From Carposina sasakii (taxonomy: Eukaryota; Arthropoda; Insecta; Lepidoptera; Carposinidae): a stretch of 64,000 nt of DNA. The position numbers were made by a program, and so were the translations under genes. Below the pieces are notes generated by a model. The model saw only the letters and a list, made by a program, of their open reading frames with translations. It ran no database searches and was not told where the DNA came from. Shown here piece after piece: positions 25,401-40,400 of this stretch (within the stretch, counting starts at the first letter, position 1; each line of letters opens with the position of its first letter). Where the stretch lies: positions 3,100,001 to 3,164,000 of the forward strand of contig CP053175.1 in the NCBI GenBank assembly GCA_014607495.2, read 5' to 3'.

Positions 25401-28400
25401 GAAGGCAATGAGATCCAGGGAGGAGTGCTGGGACCTTACGATGAGGGAGCAGAGGTCAACCTCACCTGCGTTGCTGTTGGAGGTATGTAATTGTTTTTCT
25501 ACGTCACATAAGGATGCACCTGAGGAGGGCTGGTATCAGGCAGACAGCCGGCCGTAAAACATGCGTTCAATCCTTGGCAGTAATAATTTCGAAACTCCAT
25601 AAATAGAATAGCAGCGACTCCATAAATAATAAGCGCAGGAAGATGTCACAAAGACACAAGTTAGATACATAATATTTAAAAAACGGCAATGTATTGTAAA
25701 GTAGAAAAGCGTAGTTTTCCAACCGTAGTAAGCTCGAGGTTCGTAGCACGTACACGCGTAGCGCCTATGTTGTTGACTACTATCCTATCCATCGAGTGTT
25801 CTATTCACATTGCGCTTTTTATAACAAAGAACACCTATGACTTTGTCTGTGTATACCTATAGTGGCCCTATGTGTCGCAAATGGAAGCCACGATCTAAAT
25901 ATCAAAATTTCTGGCTTTAGTACTTTAGCCTCGGCATTAATGAATCAGAGGATATTACTTTAAACAATACATACTCCTTCTAAAACAAAAAGTGTGCAAT
26001 TTGTTCAGAAACTTGCTCTTTTAAAATGAAATGGTTGAATTTGGCGCAATGTATGAAAATAGTTCATCGCGTGGTGTCGAAACTCGTTATCGCTAACCAT
26101 TGCGAATGTCTATGTACCTGGTGTTGCTCCCTTCCACCACCTATACATACATACATATACATATATACCTACACATATACACACGGTTGTGTTTCCAAAA
26201 TGAGGTAGCCAAAGCTGCAGGATCACAAAGAAGATTTCACAGCCATATTTATCATAGCGGGGACTAGACATACAGGGTATTTTTTTGTGGCCACCATTAA
26301 CGAAGGGTACGTACTCTATACATGAAATAAAGTAAGTTTATGCCAAAAAAAATGCTGGGAATTTTTTTTTTTTAATTTTAAATTCCTTGATCGTGCGAAA
26401 TTTATAGTTTCTAGTGTTTATGTTAGTTTTTTTACAGACAGATATTTATTATTTTTCGTGAAAAAATCCTGCTACGCGCGTCTATGTGCATTTATGCAGA
26501 AAAACGCAGTCTATTTACTCAACTTTGGACCCTAATATTTTGGAAACCAGACACTTCCCAGGTATGCTTCCATGGAGAAAAATGATCGTGATGATGAGGA
26601 GATTCCGTAGTTTTCGGGAACGTTGACGACCAAAAATCACCCTGTATACATTATATTATTAAACAGTAAACTAGGTAGATATACTCTGGCTGTCCTGAAT
26701 AATTCCTGAGCCTGAGCAGTCCAGTTATAAATTGAGTTTACGGACGTCCACTCAGAACTCCGGACCATGGAGCAAGTGCAGAATGGAGCTGTGATCAGCA
26801 ATGTCCTTGGCTCGGCGGTTGTTAGGTGAAATGAAGGTTCTATTAGTTGATTTTTATCGTACGAAGCAATGCAGCATTTCCGAGAGGAGGGCAGCAGTGT
26901 CTCCCGTGTTCACTACATAGTCTGAAAATCACACTGTGTTCACCTACCCGCCTGCCCAGCGTGGTGACTGGTAAAATGGCAAATACCGATCTATGGCAGT
27001 AGCCTTGTGTCGTGATTTAGGTTAGGCCTACGTTCAGCAGTGGACTGCAAAAGGCTGACGTATGTATCTGTATCTAAGTCCCCAGGAATAAATAATAGTT
27101 TTAGAGTTTCATAATAATTAGTGGTTTACTAATTTCTATAATCCTGAGGATGCCACGGTTGTTGGCGAAACATATGTAGATTATTTATCTAGTTTTTGGT
27201 TTCGGAATAGTGCAATGTATTGTCTTGCATGCTAGGTGCTCGAGTCTGGTTTCTCGTGGCGATTGTAGTTAGTGCAAGTGCCTGTTTTCGCAGTTATGAG
27301 TTATCAGATCCGAGGGTCAGTGGATGGTGTAGGGCCCGGTGGTGGGCGCACCCATAGTGAATAGTTTTTTTTTTAATATTTTTTAATAGAAAACATCAGA
27401 CTGGAACCACGTTTATGCCAATTTAAGAGTTTATTAAAAAAATATTTATTAGAGACACTTGAATCCTCCTAATTTTTAATCCTTAATTAAGATTTTATTA
27501 ATTTAAGTAGGTACATACAGAAACTATAACCTGCAGTCAAACCGCGTAAGCAGTTTTGCAGGGTATTGTAAAACAACTGTATAGTTTTAAAGTTAATAAA
27601 TAATTAATAAATAAATAAAATTCTTATATCTATAAATATTGTAATAACTTCTCCTTTTTATAGACTCCATGGTCCGGACCATGGTTTAAGATAATTGTAG
27701 TGGAAGTCTACGAGGCGTTTCTAATGAAATACTACCGGCTCTAATTGAGGATTTGCATTTTCGGTATCCCAAAAGGGGTCTTAGTGATATTATAAATATT
27801 ATAAAGATGTGAAAGTTCTCTCCGAAGATGAGCTAGCAAATTGTTATTAAATAAAATATATATACACAACATTGAGTTCTACACTAAAATCTCTAAATTG
27901 ATTGATACATGGATATAAATGGATATAAATACATGGGTAATTGGGTAGCCGCGTGGTGCCGGCAGAGTACAGTTTGTACCACTGCTTGCCCGTGGGTATC
28001 GTACCGGGCGATTAAGGGTATCCGGGAGATGGGCAGCAGCGCCTCCCGTACTGACAACATAGTCCGAAAATGACGCTGCGGTCACCATCCCGCCTGCCCA
28101 GCGTGGTGACTACAAAACCCCCCTGTGGCCAGTGTGTCCAGCACTGGACTGCAATAGGCTGAAGAAGAACTTTGGATACTAAAGATATTTAAAATTATTT
28201 CGCTATTTTTGCATCGAAAGCTATAATGTGCGTAAAGCAATATAATCTACAGCCCAGCCCGGCTAGCACGGCCAGCGATACACGTTATGATAAGTCAATT
28301 TATCGATACCTAGCTGTCAAAATACGATAAATATAGCCGCCATGTTGAATTTTATCGATAAAGCGAGCATAACCATGCCGGCAACGTTACACGACACGAT

Positions 28401-31400
28401 ACGATATGATAAATAAAATGCGAGCATGTCCATCGGTTACTATCGATAGCGCCGAGCATGACAGTATTTTGATGTTAAAAATATCGAATTTTGATATCAA
28501 TTCAAGATATTGTTATCGATGAACATTGTAGTCCGCGATAAGCGTAAATAGGTTAGAGAAATGGGAATACCTATTATATTATTTGGTTCGATAGGTTTTC
28601 AGTTATTTGCTCCAAACTTAATATTTTTAATTTAGTGTTTTAGTTTACTCGTTTTTAGTTTACTTAGGTAGGTCAAAGGTAAAATTAAATGATTAGTAAT
28701 TAGTATCGATAACATTCAACATGGCGGCTAATATCTATCTAATATTTTAATAGCTAGTCGATAAATAGGTTTATCATAATTATCGTGTTTCTCTGGTAAT
28801 GTTAATACTCACAGGTGTCAAGGTCAAAAGTTCAATTAAAAAGAACTTTCGACAGTTTCCTATATTATCCATTCGGTGCTGAGCTCTTACTCTAACCTAT
28901 GTTCAGGATAGAAGGACTATTTTTTAATGCAACGAAATAATAGCGGGCGGGCGCCCGCGCTTTAGCATTTATCTCACTCGCACTCTCGCGAACGTGCATT
29001 ATTTTATTCATTCGCACTAAACGGCTATTATACATAGTTTAATAGTGCTACATTTTCGATACGTTTGCGCTTAGCTGCGTTTGTGAGACTGACTGGCATT
29101 AAGCGCGTTATGAAATGTAGATAGTTGTGTCTTGCTATAAAACGCGTTGTCGTTGTTGAGCTTAATTGATAGTTTAGTAACTATCTACGTTACATAGCGC
29201 TCATAGGTCATATCGTCCATATCGTTCCATTGGTCATGCTCGCGAAATCGATAAATATGGTGGTATAGATACGATACGAAATCCTTTATCGTATATTTAC
29301 TTTACGTGGTCGTGCTAGCCCGGCTGGATAGATTTTGGAATTCCCGGGAAATAAAAAATGAGAAACATCACTCAGTTATTTTCAATCTTTCGTTGAAATG
29401 TTCCAAAATACACATTTTTTAATTACATTTTCAAGTCCGTTTTTCAAAACAATTTGCTTTGATAAAACAATGGGCCGAAATCAAACAAATTAAAAACTTC
29501 CCTAAAAATAATAACGAATTGAAATAACCAACACAAAACTCGACAAACGACGTTATACGCGAAAATTGTTGCAAAACCGTAATTGTGGGGGGAAACAAAA
29601 ACCGTGGTATGGAACAAAAGTAGGGAAAAAAAATCCCGTGTAAAACAAAAGGGTTGTTTTGTGACCCTTGTCAAGTTGCGCTCGATTGAGGTGACAAGTT
29701 GTAAGCGACAAGCGGGTAATGAATTGGTTTCATAGGATGGCAATACCATCATATAACTGCCTTAAAAATATTTGTCAGTGATAAGACGTAATAATGGTTA
29801 AGACGTGCGCCTTTCAGCTGGAAAGCGTATATTCGATCCCTGACACGGCCTGTACCCCTGAATTTATTTCATGTACTCGTATGTATTTCAATATACTAAT
29901 ATTGTCAGTTAGCAATACCCGAGGAAGGCTGTCGTCAGGCAAGCAGCCGGCCGTAAAACAAACACCAAATTCTTGGCAATGCGAGATTCGGAAGAAACCA
30001 TATTGTGAGGTATGAGGTGTGAGGTGAGGACCCCGAATCATGGAATAAGGGCAGGAAAATCATGAATGATGTGTAGCGTAAAGGGCTTATTCAAAGATTG
30101 CGATTACCAGTTGTCAGACTCGAGGGCGGTGGAGGGATTTAAATTTTACCCGACTGCGCCTAAGTTTTATGTTTTTCAAGTGTATGTATATTTGTCACAC
30201 TCTAAAGCCAAAATGCCGCGTTTGAGCTTGAGATATACATATATAGATTTGTCTTAGTCGCCCGAGTGCACTGGGACAAAATAGTTACGCGTACGGGTTT
30301 TTCTTAAAGTAAATGAGATTATATTTCCAGTAACTAATCATCCCTTACTTGCACCAGCCCCTTACAGCATGCGTGAACCAGACATTTTTGTTCGAACACC
30401 CTGCGGGAAGCTATGACGTGTGATTGGGGTCAAACGCTTTGAGCACTGATTTAATGAATTGCTTCCGAACAATGCGAGTTTAGAGGCGACAAAAGGGCTA
30501 TGTGTGAACTAGCTAAACTTGTGGACAAAGACAGGGTATATAGAGGTTGCTTGCTTACAAGACTTCTTCATGCTCGGTGGGACAAACCTAAACCTCTCGA
30601 CTGTCGGTAACATTGCCAACTCTGGTACTATGTGGATGTTTGTTTCAAAGATATATTTGTATACGCAGGCTAGTACAGATACTGAGTCTTTTGAGAAATG
30701 GTTTATAGAGATTTCCCTGTATAGTAAGATAAAAGGGTCCCCTGTACTGATCCGGGGCTTCACTAGAATACATCAGCTGCATATCCTTCCGTGCATGTCG
30801 TAAGAGTCGACTAAGAGTGTATATTTTTTTTATTTCGTTATTGGACGAAATTTATAGTTTCCAGTGTTTATGCTAGTTTTTTCATAGACAGATATTAATT
30901 ATTTATCTTGAAAAAAATCTTGCTACACGCGTTAATGTGCATTTATGCAGAAAAACGCAGTCTATTTACTCAACTTTGGAACTTAATATTTTGGAAACCA
31001 GACACTTCCCAGGTATGTTTCCATGGAGAAAAATGATCGTGATGATGATGAGGAGATTCCGTAGTTTTCGGGAACGTTGACGACCAAAAATCAAAATAAG
31101 CAAACACCGTTATCCGTTATAAGCTTATTATCATTATTCCACGATTTCCGTATATATTTCAAAATCACAGTTCCAAACATCAAACAGATTTGAAGCCCAC
31201 TTGTGAATACCTACTCAAGTGTTGCTCTCGTGATCCCAATAAATAGTCCTCGACAGATATTGAACCTTCATCCATCATCGTACTTCTGGGTTTGAGACCC
31301 GAAAAATTGGGTTATATTTGTTTACAAGCTCCCTTGAGAAGAATAGGTATCCATGCTTATATCTATTTTAAATATGGTTATATTGGGGATCCATTCATAG

Positions 31401-34400
31401 GTGTAACAGCTTATAGTACCTCTAATGGATTACTCTAATGCTGATAGTTTTATTTCCGATTGGTATATTGACTATTAGTACCTGAAAAGCGGCGGTAAGC
31501 TCACTCTTTACTATGTGAAACTTAGAGAATCTTAGGACTTTATAGACGAGACAGACCACGCTTTCCTCGCACGCAGTGGCATATAGGTACATAACATAAC
31601 GGTATGTTTGTTCTCTGTGACAGTGTAAGTGCGACAACTTTATGTGCCCTATGCACGCGATGAGAACGTCGTAGTTCGTTCAAATTTTAATGCACAAATT
31701 AAAACTTAGAAAGATGTTATGTGTCAGTTCAGTACAATGTACACAATACCTTGCAGATGCAAAGTCAATATGGCTTCTATGTGGTATGAGCGAGAGGGCT
31801 AAGTGCGCTTGGGGATGACTATTGACTATGTGATATAGATAAGGTGTTGTACAGAATGTTGGAAATTACTTGATTATACAATAGAATGAAAAAAAAAAAA
31901 TTGGGTACATTTGCTTTGATCCAGAAAGTGTATAGGAGTGTATTGCTCTGGTAGTTAAAAAATAAACGTATAATAGCTTACTGCATACTGTACAAGTCAG
32001 TAGAGGGACAAGAGAGGCGATGGGTTGACCACCTGTCACTACTAACCGAACTTGTACATCTCAACTATACCCTCAAAATTGGTCAGAAGTGGCACCATGT
32101 GGTTCTACCGGCCCTTGGTGTTCTACCTACCCCGTAAGGGATAAAGGCGTGATTATATGCATGTATGTAACTATTGCGCTCTTTTCTCATCCGTCACGAC
32201 CGGAGAGATCAGGCGCCGGATCATGATATCTGACTGGAGCTTACGACTTGACCATTTAATCTTAATCTCTAATCTAAATCTGTGCTATTATAGTGCTGTG
32301 CTGATGCGGGGCTTCACTAGAATACATCAGCTGCATCTCCTTCCGAGCATGTCGTAAGTGTCGACTAAGAAAGTTGGGCATTCTCTCAGACGATGAGCTA
32401 GCTAATCGTCATGGATCATTTACATATGTCCTCGCAATGGTAAACGTGGCTATGGGATCTTTACTACCCCTGTCCCATTTCGGAAACACAGCTGTGTGTA
32501 TTATGTATGTTACTATTAAAATTTGCCCATTAGTAATATTGTGATAACAGTGTGATTCTATTCCAGGTCGGCCAGTAGCTCGTGTCTCCTGGTGGAAGTC
32601 TCACGCCCTGCTGGCCAACTCCGAGGCGAGGGCCACCGTGTCTTTCAAGCTGCAGAGGAGCGACTACGGCACTGACATCACCTGCCAGGTGACTTTTGTA
32701 GTACAAGATATACATAGATACAAGATGCAACTGACAGCCAGACAAATAATTTGATACGGAAGATAATTATTCTGAGGCGAAAATCACTAAACATTTTCGT
32801 AGAAAATTCCTGCGATTATCACTCTGTCGTTTAACATAATAAAATGGTACTAGTTCAGCATTTTAGTATTTGCCTAGCTGTTACTCATACTCTGTATACA
32901 TATACATGGCTGTGATCCCAAAATAGGGTCTAGAACTGCAGGATCACAGTTCTACTTTGGCCCATCAGTAATTCCCGCCTCTGCAACTCCTTTAAGCCAA
33001 GATCAACAGTGGCGACCAGAAAAATGCAATCAAAGCATAGAAAATCCCGGGGGGACCTAACGAGCGACTAAAAAGTATTAAAATTAGTAGAGAAAAAATT
33101 GAATATAAAATATGAAGATAGGTACACAGCGTAGTACTGATCGCCAGCGGGCACGAATGTACTATTTAATGCTATTCAGAGAGCGTTAGAGTAGAATATC
33201 GCTTGCGCACTTAACATCTGATTGAGCTCAGAAGTAAAGGGCGTAAGTCTTAAAAAGATTTTTGTTAATTGTGTATTCAATTATGATTGTTTTTTTATTT
33301 TGGCTTTACAAAAGATCACTATCATTATTATCTTGACATCCGAATTTATTTTAAACGCCTATCTCATGTAATAGCCGAAATAAACGGAAAAATGTCTACA
33401 AAACATGTTGATTTCAAAAAACAAAACTATCGAGCGAAAGTCATTAAATCATGTTTTTGGCTATACACGACATAGTTAAGGGTACTAAGAATATACTGTA
33501 AAAGTCTCACATTAAACAAACATGCACCCTCTTCAGCATATTACATCAAAATGATGCTAAATAACATCTGCTTCCTCTTAATATTAAATTAAGCGCTGAC
33601 TGACAAAATTATTACAATTAAAACATACTATGCTACCTATAAGTCATTAATGTCATTATGCTAATAATAATCACAGTTCTATAGTCACATTTAGCATAGC
33701 AAACAGGTCCATAAGTCGACTCTTACTGTGCGTCCACACCGCAGTAACTTTTTGTCGATCAACGTTTCCAAAAGTTTTTAAACAACATCCGATAGCAAAA
33801 AGTTATTTATTGCCAAGAAATGTTGCCGCAATATCCTTAGTAGGACGCGTTCAGGAACAATCAACAAACATTAACAAGTAGACACAAAAGTTGCAGTATG
33901 TTACTGTATTGCAGAGTGTTGTTCAATAGAATAGAATAGAATAGATTTTTATTTGAAAATTACACATACACGGACAGAAGTAACATAGAAAAAGAAGTAA
34001 GTAGACAGGTAGAAGCAACATGAAACGAAGAACAGTAAGTAGAACTGTGTGCCCTATTTGCAGCCCGTCAGTCCCGTGTACGTGCAACCGCCAAACGGGT
34101 CCCTTTTCAGCTGGATGCTGCTAAGACAAGATAGGCGTGCCTACCTTGCAAGCAGCGCTGGTTTTCAAAAGGGACCAACTCAACAAAAAGTAACTGCAGT
34201 GTGGATGCACGGTTACGACATATGCGGAAGTAGATGCAGCTGATGCATTCTAGTAAAATCCCGCAGCACAGGACCTTACGAAACGGTTAATTGATTATCT
34301 TAGACCTTTAACATACATTTCAGCTGCTCAATTCGCCAAATTAAATCCTTTCAAATATCGAAAGCGGAACGCGTAGTCTGATTAACAAATTATTTCCCGC

Positions 34401-37400
34401 TGATTTTTCAAGTACTAAATTAAACATATGAGGCTGGGTTAATATTAGTAAGACACTAGTGCCTATGACGAAGTGCTTTATCACTGAAATTGTGGATTCT
34501 ACGCGCCTTTTCATTCTATACTGGGCCAGTACGCAAGGGTATGAAACTAATCACGTATGGTTGGAAATAACTATTTCACTTAGCGTTATGTATTAAATCC
34601 TATGTAATAAAGTTTAATAGTATTATAATTCCACATCCGTATTCCAAAAAATCTAGACCTTTAACACTCTTGTATAAGTAAGTGTGTACAGGAATAAAGA
34701 CGGGAGCATCCACGATACAATCTATACACGATTAGTACACAACATTCGTATATGCATTGTAATAACAGATTTAAAAACAGCATTACAATATATACGCGAG
34801 CAGTTTCCTGTTACTTTCTGGCTTTGTATAGAATGGAAAGACGCGGGTTCTACTGTACACAATTAACATCGATCGAATAAACCGATAATGGCCCTCAAAT
34901 TAACTTTAAACTCAGTCGCCAGTGTGATTAGATGAATTTTGCATTTAGGTTAGATAGCGAATTCGTTAAAACGGCGTTAATTTATCGAATTTAAGTTCTG
35001 CTCGACGCTGAATTTAGCGATTTTACTAGTTAGGTATACGGGTTAAGTTGAATCGACTGTGGGTTGTGATAGCTTAAGAGCTTTGGGTGGTCGCGCGACC
35101 ATTATGCCATCGATATGTGTAGCAGATCCAGTAATCTCGGCACTATCATTTCCATTGAGTAAGCAGGGTTCCATTACGTTTTGTTATAATAACACCATAT
35201 GTGTCGTATTTATTAGTTTGTAAATAGAATCTCCTCCCTAACACCATGTATAATATTATCTAATTAGCAGAAACATTTCTATATTATATTTAACTAATCA
35301 AAATCCTTTTGTTTCAGGCTGTAACCGACCCCTCCATAACGCCGGTGTCTGAAAACCTGTCTATTGACGTCAACTGTAAGTCATTGATCTTAATTTTACG
35401 AAACATCTATTTTCAGGATTAGATATTCTTTCTTCAGGTTTTCTTGACTATCCTTTATATAACATTAATGTGACTCCATTGTTATGAAATACTAAGGTAT
35501 CCAAATTCGAATACGCCCCCCCTATTACCCAACTAGCAAACGCAAAGCGATAGCGAAAATTGTACAAAAATCGCTGATTGCTTGACAAATTCGTATTACG
35601 TAAAATGAATTACAAAGGAACTTTGACATTTCAAGGCGAATATTGTACAATTTTCGCTATCGCTTTGCTTCGACTTTGCTATTGCTTTTACGTAATCAGG
35701 GGGGCTGTATATTTTCTGCCAGGTCCTAAAGAATCTCAATTTTACTAAAGCTACCAATTCGTCTGGAACGTAGCAACTAGCTCGTGATAATCCCAGCGCT
35801 AGTCTGAACAAGAACTTTTCAACTATACGAGTATCGTAGGGTTGGGACGGTGGTTACAATTCGGTTCCATTTTGAAACCAATTTAAAAAATCTTTTTTTA
35901 CTTACAGCGCATATAAACCAAGTAGTAATTTGTTTAGAACCTTTTTTATATTTATCTAAATATACCTATAATACTGTAAGATATATTTCCAAGCTATTAC
36001 AATATTTATGATTGTTTAGGTTTCTTTAATTATTGATTTTGCATTCATTTACACTTTTCGCAAATAGAGACTTTATCCTATGAAATTGCAGTTGATTGTT
36101 TCTTCTCAATAGATATCTGTTAATCGGTACGGTCTTTACTACAAGTAGGTAAAATGGTCACTTACATCGTTATATGTTGAAGTTAAACGAAATAACAAAA
36201 TTTAGGTCCTCTAAAATCATCATTTAGAAACTTCCTTTGATGTTTAAGTAAAGTATTAGCAATGGCATATAAGTATATGTATGTATAGGTATTTGTGATC
36301 TTGACTATTTTAAATTTGAAATACAACATATGTAAGCCCACCGGCAGGACATAGATGTACTTTTGCAGGACCACCCTACATAGGATGATATTTTATACCT
36401 TACGTCTGCCTATTAAAATCTGGTATTTTCGATACCAAAACCTCCCATCACTAGTAAATCTCTTAATCTCAACTCTACTAGACAAAGCCCTAATGAAGTA
36501 GAAGTCGGACGTCTTGTGAAAATGTTGTGATTCTGTATAGTTTACTTGGTTTAATCTATTCTGGTTTTCTTGGTATAAATTTTCAATTTACAATATAATA
36601 TAGTGCTGATGCAGGGCTTCACTAGAATACATCAGCTGCATCTCCTTACGTCGACTAAAGAACTCAGGGGCTTCCCTCAGGCCATGATCCAGCAAATCAT
36701 CACTAATCACTACATAATTATAAAACAAAGTCTCTTCCCACCGTCTGTCTGTCCCTATGTATGCTTATATCTTTAAAACTACGCTACGGATTTTGATGAG
36801 GTTTTTTTAATAGGTAGAGTGATTCAAGAGGATGGTTTATATGTATAACTAGGGCTCCTGGCTTCGCATGTGCAATGCCCTCACGGAGATGAGTGGTGGG
36901 CAGCCGCTATAGTCTTCTATATTTGCTCCCGCTATGCTAAACGTGGCTGTAGGAAATCCTTCGCGATCCTGCAGTTCTGGCTACTTCATGTTGAGTACTT
37001 ACAATCATATATCGGTTAACATTGAGTGACGTCATAATTAATAAATATCCTTTTCTCACAAATCTCTCTCTTACAATATCATCTCTTCGAAACGGCTTCG
37101 AGATGATTGACGTATCATTACGAACCGACATCTGCGTGACTTGCTAGAGTACTCACGCCATCTTTGTATTAGCACGCCACCAACTTATCCATTCAGCGGA
37201 AAAAAATGGAACTAAAGCTTAGTCTTACAAAACTCTCAAATCCTTCCACTGATCGCGACACCGTCGAGTGCAGAGATAAATTTGTATCTATAGAAGTTTT
37301 TCAACTCTATGTCAAAGAGGTAAAGGTAACGTAAAGTGTAAAGGATACCGCGTGTTTTTGTCCTTGTCGCTCGCAGTGGCCTATCTATTTAGTGTCCTTG

Positions 37401-40400
37401 TCTGTCGATGCCAGGCAACTGGATTATTATGTCGATATTAGAAGCGTGTCACGCTTTCATGATCCTTGTAATGATGAGTTGAAAAGTGTTTAGATTTTTT
37501 TGCAAGGACATAGCTCAACGGTCCAGCAAGCTAAAGTGGCAATGGGCAGGGCACATAGCTCGAAGAACTGATGGCCGATGGAGCATCGCAGAGTGGGAAG
37601 GCCACCCGCGAGATGGACGAACGACCTTGCCAAGGACGCGGGCGTCGGTTGGATGCAGGCTGCTTCCGACCGGTCGGTATGGAGGTTTTTGGGGGAGGCC
37701 TATGTCCAGCAGTGGACTTCCCAGGGCTGAAATGATGATTATTAAGCTGAAGATTTTGTTTGGTTGAAAGCGCTAATCTCAGGAACTACTGGTCTGATTT
37801 GAAAAAATCTTGCAGTGTTGAATAGCCTATTTATCGAAAAAGGCTATAGGCTATATAACAACTGCTTCGCACGGGTGCGATTCACGCGGACGAAGTCGTG
37901 GGCAACAACTAGTTTAATACAAAATTGGCAGACATTTTATTGTTTTATTCGTTGATATCTTTAACAGAAAGCAGTATTATTTTTATCTCATTAAACAAAT
38001 TTATTTTATGTTCATTAAGTATTTATTTCTTCAGAATATTTTTATTATTCTAAATGTAATCTCCCCTATTTGGAATATTCGGGTTCCATTCCACGTGGAG
38101 GAAAATTGTATCCCGTATTACATTCTGAGAATTAAATATTTAGATATTTCCATTTGTTCGTCTGCGACGTTATTATAATACATCCAGATATTTATAAAAC
38201 AAGTTTTAACTAATATTTTTTATGTGTACAACCCTAATTTCGACAACCATGATATAATCATGCTATACATAAAATATAGCAGATCCTAATCTGAGGAAGC
38301 GTTCTTTTAATTGACAACATGATAAACTTTTGTGTGCGATTGTACCGCTTACGTGGATGAAGATAGTTCAATTTAGATATGTAGTAGGTATATGTGAGCT
38401 CAGTATGTTGTATTTAGATTTACATATAGCTTTGAAAGTTTAGGGCCGATTTTTAAAATGATCAGATATCTTAGAGAAAGGCAGCATCATCTTTATCCTT
38501 TAGTTAGACCATTTGACCATTGGTAAAATCGGCCCTTAGACTAAGTACCTACCTATTGATATTTATTAGATACATAATAGAAATGTACATAAAATCTTTT
38601 AGCTTCCTTAAATTAAATGATTTTTATTTATTTATTATTCTTTATTTAGCTTATATGTATAGTTAGTATTTTTTTCTCGGTTACATTGCTAAAATGCACT
38701 AGGGGCTATAATCTCACTGAGATTGCTTTTAGACCAATTTAAAATAAAATTTTAAACAAATTGAAAAAGATGCGCCTAACACCCTGTATCCATATATCTA
38801 TTTTTCTGTCTACTGCCTTTGACAATACCTATACGTCCGCGATTCTTATTCTCTAACGAGACATAAGAACGCTCTTGTGAATACTAAAATAAAGATATAG
38901 TATCTTGGTTTATGGTGATTTGGATTATTCCTATATTTAAATAATATGTCGTTCATCTTTTCCTATTTGGGCAGTGATACAATTGATTTTATTAGTATTA
39001 CTTGCTTGCATTGATATTTCCGAGACATGAAACTTTGTTGGTTCATTTTGCTTTGTTCGGACCTAACTAACAAGGTATTTTATTAGTCGAGACTAGCGGC
39101 CGCCTATGACTACGACCGCGTTAACTTCCTGTTTTCCCATTCTAGTGGCAATTTCGGGAAATCCTTTCTTATCATTTTTCTCTATGGAATCATACCTGGG
39201 AAGTGTCTGGTTCCCAAGATATTAGGGTCCAAAGTTGAGTAAATAGACCGCTTTTTTCTGCATAAATGCACATAGACGCGCGTAGCAAGATTTTTTCACG
39301 ATAAATAATTAATATCTGTCTATGAAAAACTAGCATAAACACTGGACACTATAAATTTCGCCCAATCAAGTAATAAAAAAAAAAACCAAAAAATTTACTT
39401 CGTTCCTCAGCATTTTTTGGCATAAACTTACTTTATTTGATGTATAGAGTACGTACCCTTCGTTAAGGGTGGCAACGAAAAAACATCCTGTATATATATT
39501 TTTGTTACACCCTGAAATATAGTTAGCTTGACATTAGAGAACTCGCGCCGCCTAAAATATTTTTAATCACGTCCATTTAAAGATAATTTTCTCCCTGTCA
39601 TTTTGGAAGTGAAAATTATTCAAATTACACCCCCCGACATTATCTATGACACATTAAGGGTGTATTTAACCCCGATGTACAATGCTATCTGATTGGCTAA
39701 AATTGCTTGATTCGTTATTTTGTAATTTTATTCCTTTTGGTTTTAATTGAGATTTTATCGTGATGGCTGGTTATAAATCTTTTATTTTTGAATAATTCGA
39801 TTTCTATATTAACATGAAAAAGTAATTTAAATAATTAAAATGCTGACTTCACGTTAATTTAGTTCTTAAGAGTTTTTTTTACTATTAGAATATACGATTA
39901 AGTACGGACGCGGTTTACGAAAGATTTCGTTCAGTGACCTGTCAGTCATCTGTCAGATATATTGATGTCTCTGTCACACCGAGGGTGTAAGCATATTGCC
40001 ATCACACTTATATATATTAAGATAATATTAAGTGGCTTACACAGAACATAGGATATTCACGAAAGACCCATACTATATTGTAATCTCTGTATAACATATA
40101 GATTTTGTTCACTGTTTCAAAGTTCATAGTAAAAATTACTCGGGTCAAATATAGGTCAAATACATGAAAACACTTATACAGGATGTTTTTTCGTTGCCAC
40201 CCATAACGAAGGGTACATACTCTATACATCAAATAAAGTAAGTTTATGCCAAAAAAAAATGCAGGGAAACGATGTAATTTTTTTGTTTTTTTTTAATACT
40301 TATTCGGGCGAAATTTATAGTGTCCAGTGTTTATGCTAGTTTTTTCATAGACAGATATTAATTACTTCTCGTGAAAAAATCTTGCTACGCGCGACTATGT

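Larger units (their letters stand above)
25483..32566. other. Intron d-e (7.1 kb)
   Basis: Apart from separately listed elements there are a SINE-D tail (25505-25597), REP-C minus fragment (about 26215-26268), a SINE-E copy (26858-27060), an unclassified repeat at 27130-27365 that recurs inverted at 46420-46760, an 18-base perfect palindrome at 27667-27684, REP-C 30747-30830, and a minus copy of the 41-kb repeat at 31988-32165. 25750-26210, 29330-29780 and 31100-31980 show nothing recognisable. Confidence 0.65.
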
